DNA of 64,000 nucleotides from Streptomyces malaysiense. GTDB lineage: Bacteria; Actinomycetota; Actinomycetes; Streptomycetales; Streptomycetaceae. Every line of letters begins with the position of its first letter. The stretch's first letter is position 1. Position numbers and translations under genes: made by a program. Below the pieces are notes generated by a model, which did no database searches, was not told where the DNA came from, and worked only from the letters and a program-made list of their open reading frames with translations. Of the stretch, positions 52,287-60,859 are shown piece by piece. The stretch is taken from contig NZ_LBDA02000051.1 in the NCBI RefSeq assembly GCF_000980885.2, positions 1 through 64,000 on the forward strand. The letters are read 5' to 3'.

Positions 52287-52691
52287 TCAGCGGCCCCGTC
52301 CGGCATCGCCCCCTTCCCCGTCCATGACGACGGCGCCCGAGCCGTCGCGGAGCAGCAGATCGGAGCCCCTCCTTCTCCGTGTCCGGCTGGGCCTGGAAGG
52401 CGTTGACGTGGCAGATGTCGCACGCCCCTGGCACGGGTGGTGCACGGCCCCCGTCTGGAGGTGCGGGTCCGTCCCGGCCTCCGGCATGGCCCGCGGCAGG
52501 TGCCGGGCCCGCTCGGTCAGGATCCCGCCCTCACCCATCAGCCGTAGTCCCTCACCGGTTCGGACCTCCTCGGCGGCAGGGATCTCCAGTTCGTCCAGCA
52601 GCGGCAGACTCGGCCCATTCGCCCAGGGCCCGGTCCTCGTCGTCCTCGCATCGCGCTCTGGGCGCCGTCCACGCCCCGGCAGGCGACACAC
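52287..52691 (-). pseudogene. possible IS256-type transposase N-terminal remnant
   Basis: A minus-strand frame contains LLDELEIPAAEEVRTGEGLR, LMGEGGILTERARHLPRAMP and a basic Ser/Thr stretch TSATSTPSRPSRTRRRR. This loosely follows the N-terminal helix and GNSRNG-type segment of IS256 transposases. The match is weak and no further domain follows. Nothing else is seen in 52129-52286 or 52692-52971 apart from the next gene's GGAGG site. Confidence 0.3.
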
Positions 52692-52971
52692 CGGCCGCCG
52701 CCTCGGTCGAGTGATCGATCGTCCTGTTCGTCAGGCGACTCCCTCGGGGAGGTTCGCGCCTGACGCACGACCCAGCTCCCCGAGGTCATGGCGGTGGTCG
52801 TGTTGCAGCGGCACACGCTACTGCAAAGAATTCAGACACGATGCCGGGCGCACACGACCAGTTCGGGTACCTGCGGGTGCCGTGGTACCTGTCGTGTCCG
52901 GTCCGAGCGGGCGCACACCGGGTGACGCCGCGCCCCGGGGTTCGCCTCTCATTCCCCTTTTGGAGGACTGT

Positions 52972-54453
52972 GTGACTACGTGTCGTCTCCCGGCCGCTGC
53001 GGGCCCCGGCGGTGCTGCCCCTCCCCCTGCAGAGAGCTCGTGGCCGCCAGGGTGGCGGTGGGCCGGCATCCGTGCACTGGTCGCAGGGCTCGTCCTGGTG
53101 GCCGGCCTGGCCCTGCCGGTGCTGTCCGCGCAGCCCGCGCACGCTCTGCCGCCCGGTACGTACGCCTACATCGCCCAGGACGGCGGAACGGTACCGGTGA
53201 TCGACACCGCCACCGGCACGATCGTCACCACCGTCAACGTCAGCACCAGCGAGCGTGGTGTGGCGGTGCTGCCGGGTGCCGAGTTCGTCTACGTCACCAA
53301 CTTCCTCGCCGATCAGGTGGCGGTGATCGCCACCTCCACCAACACCGTCACCGCCACCATCCCCGTCGGCAACCGACCGCGTGGTGTGGCAGCGTCGCCG
53401 AACGGCGCCTTCGTCTATGCCGCCAACACCCTCGGCAACTCGGTCTCGGTGATCGACACCTCCACCAACACCGTCACCGCCACCATCCCCGTCGGCAACA
53501 ACCCCCAGCAGGTGGCGGTGTCGCCGAACAGCGGCTTCGTCTACGTCACCAACCAGAACGACAACACGGTCTCGGTGATCGACACCTCCACCAACACCGT
53601 CACCGCCACCATCCCCGTCGGCAACAACCCCCAAGGGGTGGCGGTGTCGCCGAACGGCGCCTTCGTCTACGTCACAGCCGGCAACGACGACGCCGTTTCG
53701 GTGATCGACACCTCCACCAACACCGTCACCGCCACCGTCCCCGTCGGCGATTTCCCGATGAGACTGGCGGTAACCCCGAACGGCGCCTTCGTCTACGTCA
53801 CCAACGACCTGGGCGACTCGGTCTCGGTGATCGACACCTCCACCAACACCGTCACCGCCACCATCCCCGTCGGCGACGAGCCGCTCCCGGTGGCGGTCGC
53901 CCCGGACGGCTCCTTCGTCTACGCCGCCAACAGAGCCGACGGCTCGGTGTCGGTGATCGACACCTCCACCAACACCGTCACCGACACCATCACCGGTCTG
54001 CGCGCCCCGGAAGCGTTGGCGTTCGCGGTGGTGCCGAAGCCGATGGCGCCGGCGCTGAAGCTGCTCAAGCTCACCACCGGCGGCCAGTTCGTCCGCGGCG
54101 GACAGGGGACCTACAGCCTCACCGCGACCAACACCGGCAACGCGGCAACCGACGGCACCACCGTCACCCTCACCGACACCCTCCCCGCCGGCCTGACCCC
54201 GGTCAGTCTCTCCGGCACCGGCTGGACCTGCACCCTCACTCCCCTGTCCTGCACGCGCAGTGACGTCCTCGCCCCCGGCGCCAGCTATCCACCCCTCACT
54301 CTCACCGTTCAGATCGCCGCCGACGCGCCGAAACAGGTCACCAACACCGCCACCATCACCGGCGGCGGCACCACCGGCACCAGCACCGCCACCGCGACCA
54401 CCACCCTCAAGGACAAGCCCGGCTACGGCGGGCACGACCCCCGTAAGGCGTAA
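52972..54453 (+). CDS. secreted seven-bladed YVTN beta-propeller protein with DUF11 tail
   Basis: 493 residues from GTG 52972 with TGGAGG upstream; a much longer frame to 52180 is not supported. Signal peptide around ALVAGLVLVAGLALPVLSAQ ending AHA. Then seven YVTN repeats of exactly 42 residues (about 62-355), each of the form FVYVTN...VSVIDTSTNTVTATIPVG, enough to close a seven-bladed propeller. A DUF11 domain follows (YSLTATNTGNAATDGTTVTL, TLPAGLTPVSLSGTGWTCTL). Ends in a short basic tail. Such proteins sit on the cell surface or are released; binding partner unknown. Confidence 0.88.
   Translation: MTTCRLPAAAGPGGAAPPPAESSWPPGWRWAGIRALVAGLVLVAGLALPVLSAQPAHALPPGTYAYIAQDGGTVPVIDTATGTIVTTVNVSTSERGVAVLPGAEFVYVTNFLADQVAVIATSTNTVTATIPVGNRPRGVAASPNGAFVYAANTLGNSVSVIDTSTNTVTATIPVGNNPQQVAVSPNSGFVYVTNQNDNTVSVIDTSTNTVTATIPVGNNPQGVAVSPNGAFVYVTAGNDDAVSVIDTSTNTVTATVPVGDFPMRLAVTPNGAFVYVTNDLGDSVSVIDTSTNTVTATIPVGDEPLPVAVAPDGSFVYAANRADGSVSVIDTSTNTVTDTITGLRAPEALAFAVVPKPMAPALKLLKLTTGGQFVRGGQGTYSLTATNTGNAATDGTTVTLTDTLPAGLTPVSLSGTGWTCTLTPLSCTRSDVLAPGASYPPLTLTVQIAADAPKQVTNTATITGGGTTGTSTATATTTLKDKPGYGGHDPRKA
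53155..54036 (+). repeat. seven 126-nt tandem repeats encoding propeller blades
   Basis: The landmark GATCG(A/C)(C)ACC recurs at 53199, 53325, 53451, 53577, 53703, 53829 and 53955, an exact 126-base period. The middle five units are nearly identical at DNA level over about 50 bases, which points to recent unit duplication or gene conversion. Confidence 0.9.
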
Positions 54454-54768
54454 CAGGCCACCGGCCGACAGCCCCGGCGCGTCGTCACCGGCTATGTCGG
54501 CTGACCCGAACGACCGCAGGCGAAGTGCGGGTGTGCCAAGGTCCGGCACACCCGCACAGCCCGCTCCGCGCTCTCCGGCTCCCGAAACCCGGGACGAGTC
54601 CACGACCGGCAGTCGGCCCACGGGGCTGTTCCCCGTCGGATCCGCAGTCGACCTAAGACGCCCGCTGAATCCGCTTCACTCGCGCAGGGTGCCGGTAGCA
54701 CGCCGATGGCCGCGGCGCCCGGTCTCCTCCGTCCGCCCCCGTGGCCGTCGGCGGCGCACGCGTCACGT
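54454..54768. other. no gene recognised
   Basis: After the propeller gene; contains GGTGTGCCAAGG...CACACCCGCA-like short inverted bits near 54530-54555 that may act as terminator, but no gene. Confidence 0.35.
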
Positions 54769-55006
54769 CCAGCATCGTCTGCACCACCAAGGCGATCGAG
54801 TCCGCGAACGCCCGCATCCGGAGGGCGGTCAAGGCATCCGCGGCCGCTTCCCGAACGAGACCGCGGCCCTGAAGTGCGTCTCCATGGCGATCATGTCCCT
54901 GGACCCGGCCGGCAAGGGGCAGGCCCGCTGGACCATGCGCTGGAAGACCGCGCTGAACACCTTCGACATCACCTTCGACGGCCGTCTCTCCGCAGCACGT
55001 CAGTAA
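54769..55006 (+). pseudogene. IS256-family transposase C-terminal fragment
   Basis: VCTTKAIESANARIRRAVKA in one frame and, after a shift near 54835, GRFPNETAALKCVSMAIMSL, RWTMRWKTALNTFDITFDGR and the stop at 55004-55006. The TNAIES glutamate (here TKAIES) is the last catalytic residue of IS256 transposases. Only the last quarter of the gene remains. Confidence 0.85.
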
Positions 55007-55104
55007 CCCCGACCATCCGCGTTGCACCGTTCAATCGACGTGATGCGCGAGATCGTGCAATCCGTGCGCGCCCCGCAGACCCTGCCGCGCGCGTCGATCG
55101 CGTC

Positions 55105-55990
55105 ATGACGCGGCCCATGCCGGCCCGCGGTGCGGCCGCCGCCGTCCGGCGGGCCCTGGACGGCCGCCACGACGTGACCGCCGAACCCCCGCCGCCGCCT
55201 CCGCCCGGCTGGCGCGCCGGTGAACGCGCTCTGCGGCTGGGCACGTCGGCCGTTGTCGCGCCGGCCGCCGCGCTGGTCACCGGGCGCCCCTGGGTACTTG
55301 CTCTCGCGGCCGCGCCCCTGGTGCTGATCGCCTTCGCGCCGCCGAGCGGGCCGCGCCCCAAGGCGGTGACGGCCGAGGCGGAGGTGGAGCCGCGGCGGTG
55401 CTTCGAGGGCGAGCAGGTGAGGGTGCGGATCACGGTGGCCTACGACGGTGAGTCCGGCCGCCTGGACCCCGGCGTCACCCTCGGACACGGGGTCGGGCTC
55501 GACCACCTCGCGGTCGGCCCGCACCGCATCGATCTCGTCCTGACCGCGCAGCGCTGGGGCCGCTGGAAGCTCGGCACGGTCGATGCCGACGTCTACGACC
55601 GCGGCGGGCTGGCCCGTTGCACCGTGCGGGCCGAACTCGCAGAGGTCGCCGTCCTCCCCCTGCCCGGACACGCCGGCCTCACACCCATCCTGGTCCGGCT
55701 GCCGCAACGGCTCGGCGAGCACACCGCCGTGCAGCACGGCGAGGGCGTCGAGGTCACCGGCGTGCACCCGAATGTGCGCGGCGAACGTCAGCGACGGATC
55801 CACTGGCCGGCCACCACTCGCCGCGGCACCCTGCAGGTCCACCAGTCGCCGCGGAGCGCACCGCCGACACCGTGGTGCTCCTGGACGTGCTCGCCGACGT
55901 GGTCGACCCGGTCACCGGCACGTCCTCGCTCCACTTCTGGAGAAGGACGGCTACCACGTCCGGCTCGCCGTGCATGCGGACGGGCGAGTA
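55105..55990 (+). pseudogene. DUF58 protein, frameshifted and truncated
   Basis: ATG 55105 starts a membrane-anchored DUF58 protein: two hydrophobic segments (TSAVVAPAAALVTGRPWVLA, LALAAAPLVLIAFAPP), an Ig-like region (CFEGEQVRVRITVAYDGESG), and HPNVRGERQRRIHWPATTRR with GTL, the DUF58 signature. A shift near 55840 moves the natural continuation AERTADTVVLLDVLADVVDP into the next frame; the von Willebrand-like half after TGTSSL is then replaced by unrelated sequence. The usual partner MoxR ATPase is not present. 55991-56268 holds nothing recognisable. Confidence 0.7.
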
Positions 55991-56268
55991 CTGCTGCGCT
56001 CCCGCGGCGGTAGGGACGTGACCGCCGTTCCCTCTCGACTCTGTTCCGTTGCATGCAGAGGGTCCTGTGCCCGTGTGCCAGGAAACGCGCAGGCGGTCAC
56101 CCTCGCCGATCTGAAGAACGGACAACAGGGCGGAAGCGTTCGGCGCCAGCCGCTCTCGAACGTCGTTGGCCCGAACCGAGACGCTGAGGAGAGGGGCCGG
56201 GCCCGTTGGCCCTCTCGCTGGATGCGGACCGTGGCAGAATGCCAGCATGGTTCTGATCCGAAAGGGCG

Positions 56269-56685
56269 ATGCCGCGTAGGCGTCCGAAGGCCGTCCGCGC
56301 CGAGCGGTGGCGGCCGCCCAAGCACCTGCCGGTCCGTCGGATCTCGGGCGTATCAGCCCGAACTCGGGCAGCGGTACGACGCGTTGAAGCCGAATACCTG
56401 TGGCCGGACGCAGTTGCTGACGCTCTCAGCCGCTTCGAGTGGGCTTTCAGGCAGCCGGGACGGTATCTGACTGGTCCTGGCGAGAGTCCCGGCATCGAGA
56501 TCGAGGACGGACGAGATGACCTGGAAGTCGCCCTGCTGCACCTGCCCGGAGGAGCCCGAGCAGACCTGGGCCGCTTGGTGAAGCGAATCGATGTGGAGTT
56601 CGAACGTCGGACTCTTCCGAACCCGGGCCGGGTGAGCGGGTGGACGGCGGGGCGCTGGTGGTGGTGGCGCATTCGGGAACGGTGA
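56269..56685 (+). CDS. conserved-type hypothetical protein
   Basis: 138 residues from ATG 56269, AAAGGG just upstream. Basic N-terminus (RRRPKAVRAERWRPPKHLPV), then VEAEYLWPDAVADALSRFEW, GIEIEDGRDDLEVALLHLPG and ARADLGRLVKRIDVEFERRT, an amphipathic helix set with credible codon use. No TM segment or signal. Function unknown. It precedes an IS1182 remnant. Confidence 0.55.
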   Translation: MPRRRPKAVRAERWRPPKHLPVRRISGVSARTRAAVRRVEAEYLWPDAVADALSRFEWAFRQPGRYLTGPGESPGIEIEDGRDDLEVALLHLPGGARADLGRLVKRIDVEFERRTLPNPGRVSGWTAGRWWWWRIRER

Positions 56686-56775
56686 CGACGCCTGCGTCGG
56701 TGAGCGGCTCTGTCGGGGATCTCGGGATTCCCGGGACGGCGCCACGGCAACCCTCGCGGCACAACGGCGATGTGA

Positions 56776-57395
56776 GTGCGCGACCACCTTGACGGGCTGT
56801 GGAGCGACCAGGACTTCGTCTCCGGGTACCCACGCGATGGCCGCCCCGGTCTCTCTCCTGCTCAACCGGCCATGGTGTGCGTGCCGCAGTTCCTGTTCAA
56901 CCTGTCCGACCGGCAGGCGGCGGAGGCGGTCCGGGAGGCCGCCCGGGACGTCCGATCACACCGCCCGCCATGGCTCCCTGTACCGTCGCCCGAGTCCACC
57001 CACGACGGTGCGGCCCGTGTCCCGACCGGTCCTCCTGCACGCGGCGGACCTCGGCCCGCACCGTGCACTTCCTCCCCCGTCACCTGCACGAACTTCAGAT
57101 CCGCAACCGCACCGAGCAGCAAGACTTCCAGTGGAGACGGCTCTGCTCCGCCCGGTCCGGCGTCGAAGGAACCATCTGCGGATTCGTCGATGGGCACCAG
57201 GCACGGCGCAGCCGCCACCACGGGCTTCGCAAGACCCACGTCCAACACGTGCTGACCGGCATCGCCGTCAACCTTGAGCGCCTCGCTTCACGAACGTCAC
57301 CACGCCGCCAGGGACCTCGGCACCCCACGGTCTCCCGGCGTTACCTCGACTCACGCGGCCTGACCTGGGAATGCTGGTGGCGGCGAGGAAGGTGA
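56776..57395 (+). pseudogene. IS1182-family transposase remnant with internal deletion
   Basis: The first frame reads VRDHLDGLWSDQDFVSGYPR and LSDRQAAEAVREAA, nearly the same as the remnant at 2198-2998. It then jumps to a zinc-like and C-terminal part in other frames: CSARSGVEGTICGFVDGHQA and LRKTHVQHVLTGIAVNLERL. The catalytic middle is missing. Confidence 0.8.
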
Positions 57396-57426
57396 GCCCG
57401 ATCCACAAGATCTCCGGCAGAGTCGC

Positions 57427-58014
57427 TCAGTGCGCTGCGGCGGTCAGTCCGGCGCGGTGTATCCGGGTGTGCTGGGCGACGCGCCGGCCGAGGTGGCGGG
57501 CGGTGCTCAGGTCCGCGTCGTGGACCGCGGGGGTGTCGTTGAAGCTCTGTGCGCCGGCGCCGAGGTAGAAGCCGAGGCGGTTGTCGTCCTCCGGGCTGGA
57601 CGTGGTGGTGTTCCAGCCCGGCAGGAGGCCGAGGCTCACCCAGAGCATCCCGTGCTGGGCCGCCAGGAGCGAGAGGTACTGCAAGGTGTGCATCTTGTCG
57701 CCGCTCATGGAGCCGGAGTTGGTGAATCCCGCCGCGAGCTTGTCACTCCAGGCGCGGGTGCTCCACCGCTTGCTGGTGGCTTCGGCGAAGGCGTGGAACG
57801 CCCCCGACGCGGTGCCCATGTAGGTGGGGGTGCCGAAGACGATGGCGTCCGCGGCGTCCAGCAGGGCCCAGTCGGCGTCGCTCGGGGAGGCGACGTCCAC
57901 GCGGTGGATCTGCGTTCCGGCGACGGAGCGCGCGCCGTCCGCGACGGCCGTGGCGAGCTGCGCGGTGTGGCCGTAGCCGGAATGCGACGCGATGACGATC
58001 GAGACATCGGACAT
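57427..58014 (-). CDS. flavodoxin-like NAD(P)H-dependent FMN reductase (WrbA-like)
   Basis: 195 residues from ATG 58014. FMN-phosphate loop SIVIASHSGYGHTAQLATAV at the N-terminus, AIVFGTPTYMGTASGAFHAF and the WrbA-type FTNSGSMSGDKMHTLQYLSL around the flavin, then HGMLWVSLGLLPGWNTTTSS. Likely a quinone or nitro/azo reductase that is induced by electrophilic or redox-active compounds. Divergent from a TetR gene with a palindromic site between them, the usual pairing for such reductases. Confidence 0.9.
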   Translation of the reverse strand: MSDVSIVIASHSGYGHTAQLATAVADGARSVAGTQIHRVDVASPSDADWALLDAADAIVFGTPTYMGTASGAFHAFAEATSKRWSTRAWSDKLAAGFTNSGSMSGDKMHTLQYLSLLAAQHGMLWVSLGLLPGWNTTTSSPEDDNRLGFYLGAGAQSFNDTPAVHDADLSTARHLGRRVAQHTRIHRAGLTAAAH

Positions 58015-58206
58015 GGGTGTTCCTCTCCTGCCGCGATGGCGGCGTGTTCCGTGGTGGTGCCGGCGCACGGCGAGTACGCCCGCGGCGGCCGGCCGCACTG
58101 CCGCGGCCCTCGGGCACCAAAGGCCCTGGCGGGGCGTGACACATGCTCAGGTGCCGCGGGCCGGCGCCCACCACCATCAGTATGGATCAGTGTTACGCGA
58201 TGAACC

Positions 58207-58230
58207 GTATCACCGATAAGGCGGCGATAC
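58207..58230. promoter_or_regulatory. candidate TetR operator palindrome
   Basis: GTATCACCG at 58207-58215 and CGGCGATAC at 58222-58230 are inverted with one mismatch around a 6-base centre, 23 bases before the TetR start and in the divergent gap. Size and symmetry fit a TetR dimer site. Confidence 0.6.
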
Positions 58231-58253
58231 GCAAGATCGGATATCGTTGTTCC

Positions 58254-58982
58254 ATGAGTGAGGAACGACGCGCCGTGCGGCGCCAGGTGCTGCAGGTGGC
58301 CGCCAGGCTTCTGGAGGAGGGCGGCAGCGAAGCGGTCTCCACGCGCGCCGTCGCCGCAGCCGCGGGCATCACCGCCCCCGCGCTCTACCGGATGTTCGAC
58401 GACAAGGACGGACTCCTGGCCGAACTGGCCGCCTACGGCTTCGAGATGTACCTGGCCGAGAAGCGGGAGGGCCTGGCGCTGACCCCCGACGACCCGGTGG
58501 CCGACCTCTACCGCGGCTGGGACCTGCACGTCGACTTCGGAGTGCAGCACCCCGCGTTCTACATGCTCATGTACGGCACCGTGCGTCCCGGCCGGCGGCC
58601 CCCCGCGGCGGACGAGGCACACGCCCTGCTGGTGAGACTGCTGCGCCGCGCGGCCGACGCCGGGCGTCTCCGGGTTCCGGTGGAACAGGCGACCCGCGTC
58701 ATCCACGCGGCGACGACGGGTGCCACGCTGGCGCTGATCGGCGAAGCGCCCTCGGAGCGGGACCCGACCACTTCGGCACGGCTGCGGGACACCGTCATCG
58801 CCTCCGTCACCACGGACCAGCCCGCCGCGTCCGGGTCGGACCTGGCCTCGCGCGCCCTCGCCCTCGACGCCGCGCTGGAAACCGCGCTCACCACCGGGCC
58901 CCCGGCGGCGGACGCCGGGGTGCCCCTGAGAGCCGCGGAGACGGCACTGCTGCGCGAGTGGTTGCACCAGCTGGCAGGCTGA
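58254..58982 (+). CDS. TetR-family regulator
   Basis: 242 residues from ATG 58254. DNA-binding helices at about 8-60: RRQVLQVAARLLEEGGSEAV, STRAVAAAAGITAPALYRMF, DDKDGLLAELAAYGFEMY. The C-terminal ligand domain has FYMLMYGTVRPGRRPPAADE and ATRVIHAATTGATLALIGEA, similar to TetR_C regulators that sense hydrophobic drugs or quinones. Presumed repressor of itself and the divergent reductase. Confidence 0.9.
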   Translation: MSEERRAVRRQVLQVAARLLEEGGSEAVSTRAVAAAAGITAPALYRMFDDKDGLLAELAAYGFEMYLAEKREGLALTPDDPVADLYRGWDLHVDFGVQHPAFYMLMYGTVRPGRRPPAADEAHALLVRLLRRAADAGRLRVPVEQATRVIHAATTGATLALIGEAPSERDPTTSARLRDTVIASVTTDQPAASGSDLASRALALDAALETALTTGPPAADAGVPLRAAETALLREWLHQLAG

Positions 58983-59441
58983 ACCGGCCGCGCGCGGACC
59001 GGGGCCGTGCCTGGGCTTCTGGCCGCCGGTGCGGCCCGGGACGCGAGCATGCGGAGCCGAAGTCGAAGGCGGCGAGTAAGCAGGAACTGCGCGAGCAGCG
59101 GCAGCGGCTCCACGACACCGGACGTCGCCGCCTCGCCGCCGGGCGGTCGCATCGTGGGCTCCTCCGGGCGCCCCACCGGCGGCCACGCCCTGGGGCCCAG
59201 ACGCACCAGCCCGTCGCGGGTCCTGGCCGTGTCCGGGCCGTTACGAGTCAGTGCGGCCTTCGTCGCGATGCGGCGCCGGCCGTCACGGCGCCGGTTGTCG
59301 GGGCGGGGGCCTTCGCGTCCGGTGCGCACACCAGCACCACCTCCGAGAGCCTCCTTACGCCTTCCCTGCCCGACGGCCGGCGGCCGTGACGCACGCTCAC
59401 CGGCCGGGCACACCCTCACCCTGATGCGCCGAAGCCGGTCG
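58983..59441. other. no gene recognised
   Basis: Convergent gap between the TetR gene and the molybdenum hydroxylase genes. Long frames exist here on both strands but their codon composition and residues (mostly Arg/Ala/Pro) are those of non-coding GC-rich DNA. Confidence 0.5.
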
Positions 59442-59933
59442 TCACGGCGCCCTGCCGGCGGTTCCCCGCTGCTCCCGGGCCGCGCGCACGACGGCGCGCC
59501 GGATGGGCTCATAGCCGGTGCAACGGCAGATGCCGGATCCGACAACGCCCGCGATGGCCTCCGGGTCGTCAGCGAGGCCGGGATCGGCTTCGAGCGCTCC
59601 GGCTGCCGCCATGAGGAAACCCGGTGTGCAGAATCCGCACTGGAGAGCGTGCTCGGCCGAGAAGGCACGTTGCAGCGGATGAGGCTCGCCGTCGGGCTCC
59701 GCAAGGCCCTCGACGGTACGGACCGAACTGCCGTCGCACTGGACGGCCAGCACCAGACACGAGCGAACCGGCCTGCCGCCCATGAGAACGGTACAAGCCC
59801 CGCAGACGCCGTGTTCACACCCCAGGTGGGTACCCGTGAGGCCCAGATCGTCGCGCAGGACATCGGCGAGCAGGCGGCGTGGCTCCACGTCGACAAAATG
59901 CCCGGCACCGTTCACATTGAGTGTGATCTTCAT
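59442..59933 (-). CDS. molybdenum hydroxylase, [2Fe-2S] subunit (coxS-like)
   Basis: 163 residues from ATG 59933. N-terminal plant-type ferredoxin cluster GCEHGVCGACTVLMGGRPV and the later SCLVLAV; C-terminal helical cluster QCGFCTPGFLMAA and GICRCTGYEPIRRAV. All eight cluster cysteines are present, as in the small subunits of xanthine, aldehyde and CO dehydrogenases. It overlaps the FAD-subunit gene by ATGA. Confidence 0.93.
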   Translation of the reverse strand: MKITLNVNGAGHFVDVEPRRLLADVLRDDLGLTGTHLGCEHGVCGACTVLMGGRPVRSCLVLAVQCDGSSVRTVEGLAEPDGEPHPLQRAFSAEHALQCGFCTPGFLMAAAGALEADPGLADDPEAIAGVVGSGICRCTGYEPIRRAVVRAAREQRGTAGRAP

Positions 59934-60859
59934 CGACGTCCCTCTCGTACGGCAAGCCGGGCGCGCTGGTCCGCTGCCGCTTCGAGGAGCGTTCTGCCGA
60001 CCAGGACGGCGATGACCTGCCGCTTGTACTCCACATCCGCGTACGGTTCGGCGACCGGTGCGGCGTCCTCCTGGGCGGCGATGCGGCCGGCGTGGGCGAA
60101 CAGGTGGTCATCGGGGAGTCGGGCCCCCTCCGGGAGCGGACCGATGTCGGCACCGGCCAGCGACCGTTCGGCGGCGCGGGCCCGCACCGGGCGGTCGGCG
60201 CAGTTGGCCAGCCCGATCCGTGCGCCGCTGATCGCGCCGTCGGTCACCGTGAGGGTCGCCGCGACGGCGACCTGGGCGAAGCAGAACCCCGTACGGCGGT
60301 GCTCGAGGAAGCCGACGCCGGTGTCCTCGCGAAGGAGCGGGAGGCGAACGGAGGTGATGAGCTCCATGGGCCGGCGCTCACTGCGGTGCGGCCCGAGGAA
60401 GTAGTCACCGGCCGCGACGGATCGTGTGCCGTCCGGGCCGGTCATCTCCACCACGGCCTCCAGGGTGACGCCGATGGCGCACCATTCCGAGGCGGGGTGG
60501 GCCCAGCCGAAGGAGCCGACCATGGTCCCACGGGAACGGATGGGCGGATGGGCGATGTTGACCACGGCCCGGGACAGCAGGGTCCCCAGCGGGCCCGGTG
60601 CGACTTCGGCCGATTCGAAGGCCGTGTGGCGAACCAGCGCGCCGACCCGCAGGTCGCCGTCCTCGATACTCATGCCGCCGAGTTCCCGGATGCGGTTGAT
60701 GTCGACGACGAGGTCCGGCCGGACGCGTTGCAGGCGCATCTCCAGGATCAGGCTCTGTCCTCCGGCGAGCACCTGGGCCTTGTGTCCGGTGCCGCCGAGT
60801 GCCTCGACGGCCTCGGCGACCGTGCGGGCCGCCACGTAGTCGAAGGGTGCGGGTTTCAC
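59930..60859 (-). CDS. molybdenum hydroxylase, FAD subunit (coxM-like)
   Basis: 309 residues from GTG 60859 (GTGA overlap with the large subunit). FAD loop QVLAGGQSLILEMRLQRVRP near 30-48, second FAD site VVNIAHPPIRSRGTMVGSFG near 105-122, and C-terminal CO_deh_flav_C region (AAVAVAATLTVT-type strand, RPVRARAAERSLAG). Electrons from the molybdenum site pass through the iron-sulphur subunit to this flavin. Confidence 0.92.
   Translation of the reverse strand: MKPAPFDYVAARTVAEAVEALGGTGHKAQVLAGGQSLILEMRLQRVRPDLVVDINRIRELGGMSIEDGDLRVGALVRHTAFESAEVAPGPLGTLLSRAVVNIAHPPIRSRGTMVGSFGWAHPASEWCAIGVTLEAVVEMTGPDGTRSVAAGDYFLGPHRSERRPMELITSVRLPLLREDTGVGFLEHRRTGFCFAQVAVAATLTVTDGAISGARIGLANCADRPVRARAAERSLAGADIGPLPEGARLPDDHLFAHAGRIAAQEDAAPVAEPYADVEYKRQVIAVLVGRTLLEAAADQRARLAVREGRR

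Noticed and set aside
52180..52971. Extension of the propeller gene to a start at 52180
   Set aside because: The added residues are not signal-like and the GGAGG site plus signal peptide fit GTG 52972.
53155..54036. Regular repeats that could suggest a CRISPR array
   Set aside because: The 126-nt period is an exact multiple of three, stays in one frame and encodes YVTN blades.
58559..59908. A 449-codon minus-strand frame
   Set aside because: Low-complexity Arg/Ser/Ala/Pro residues, overlaps the TetR and coxS genes, no start signal.
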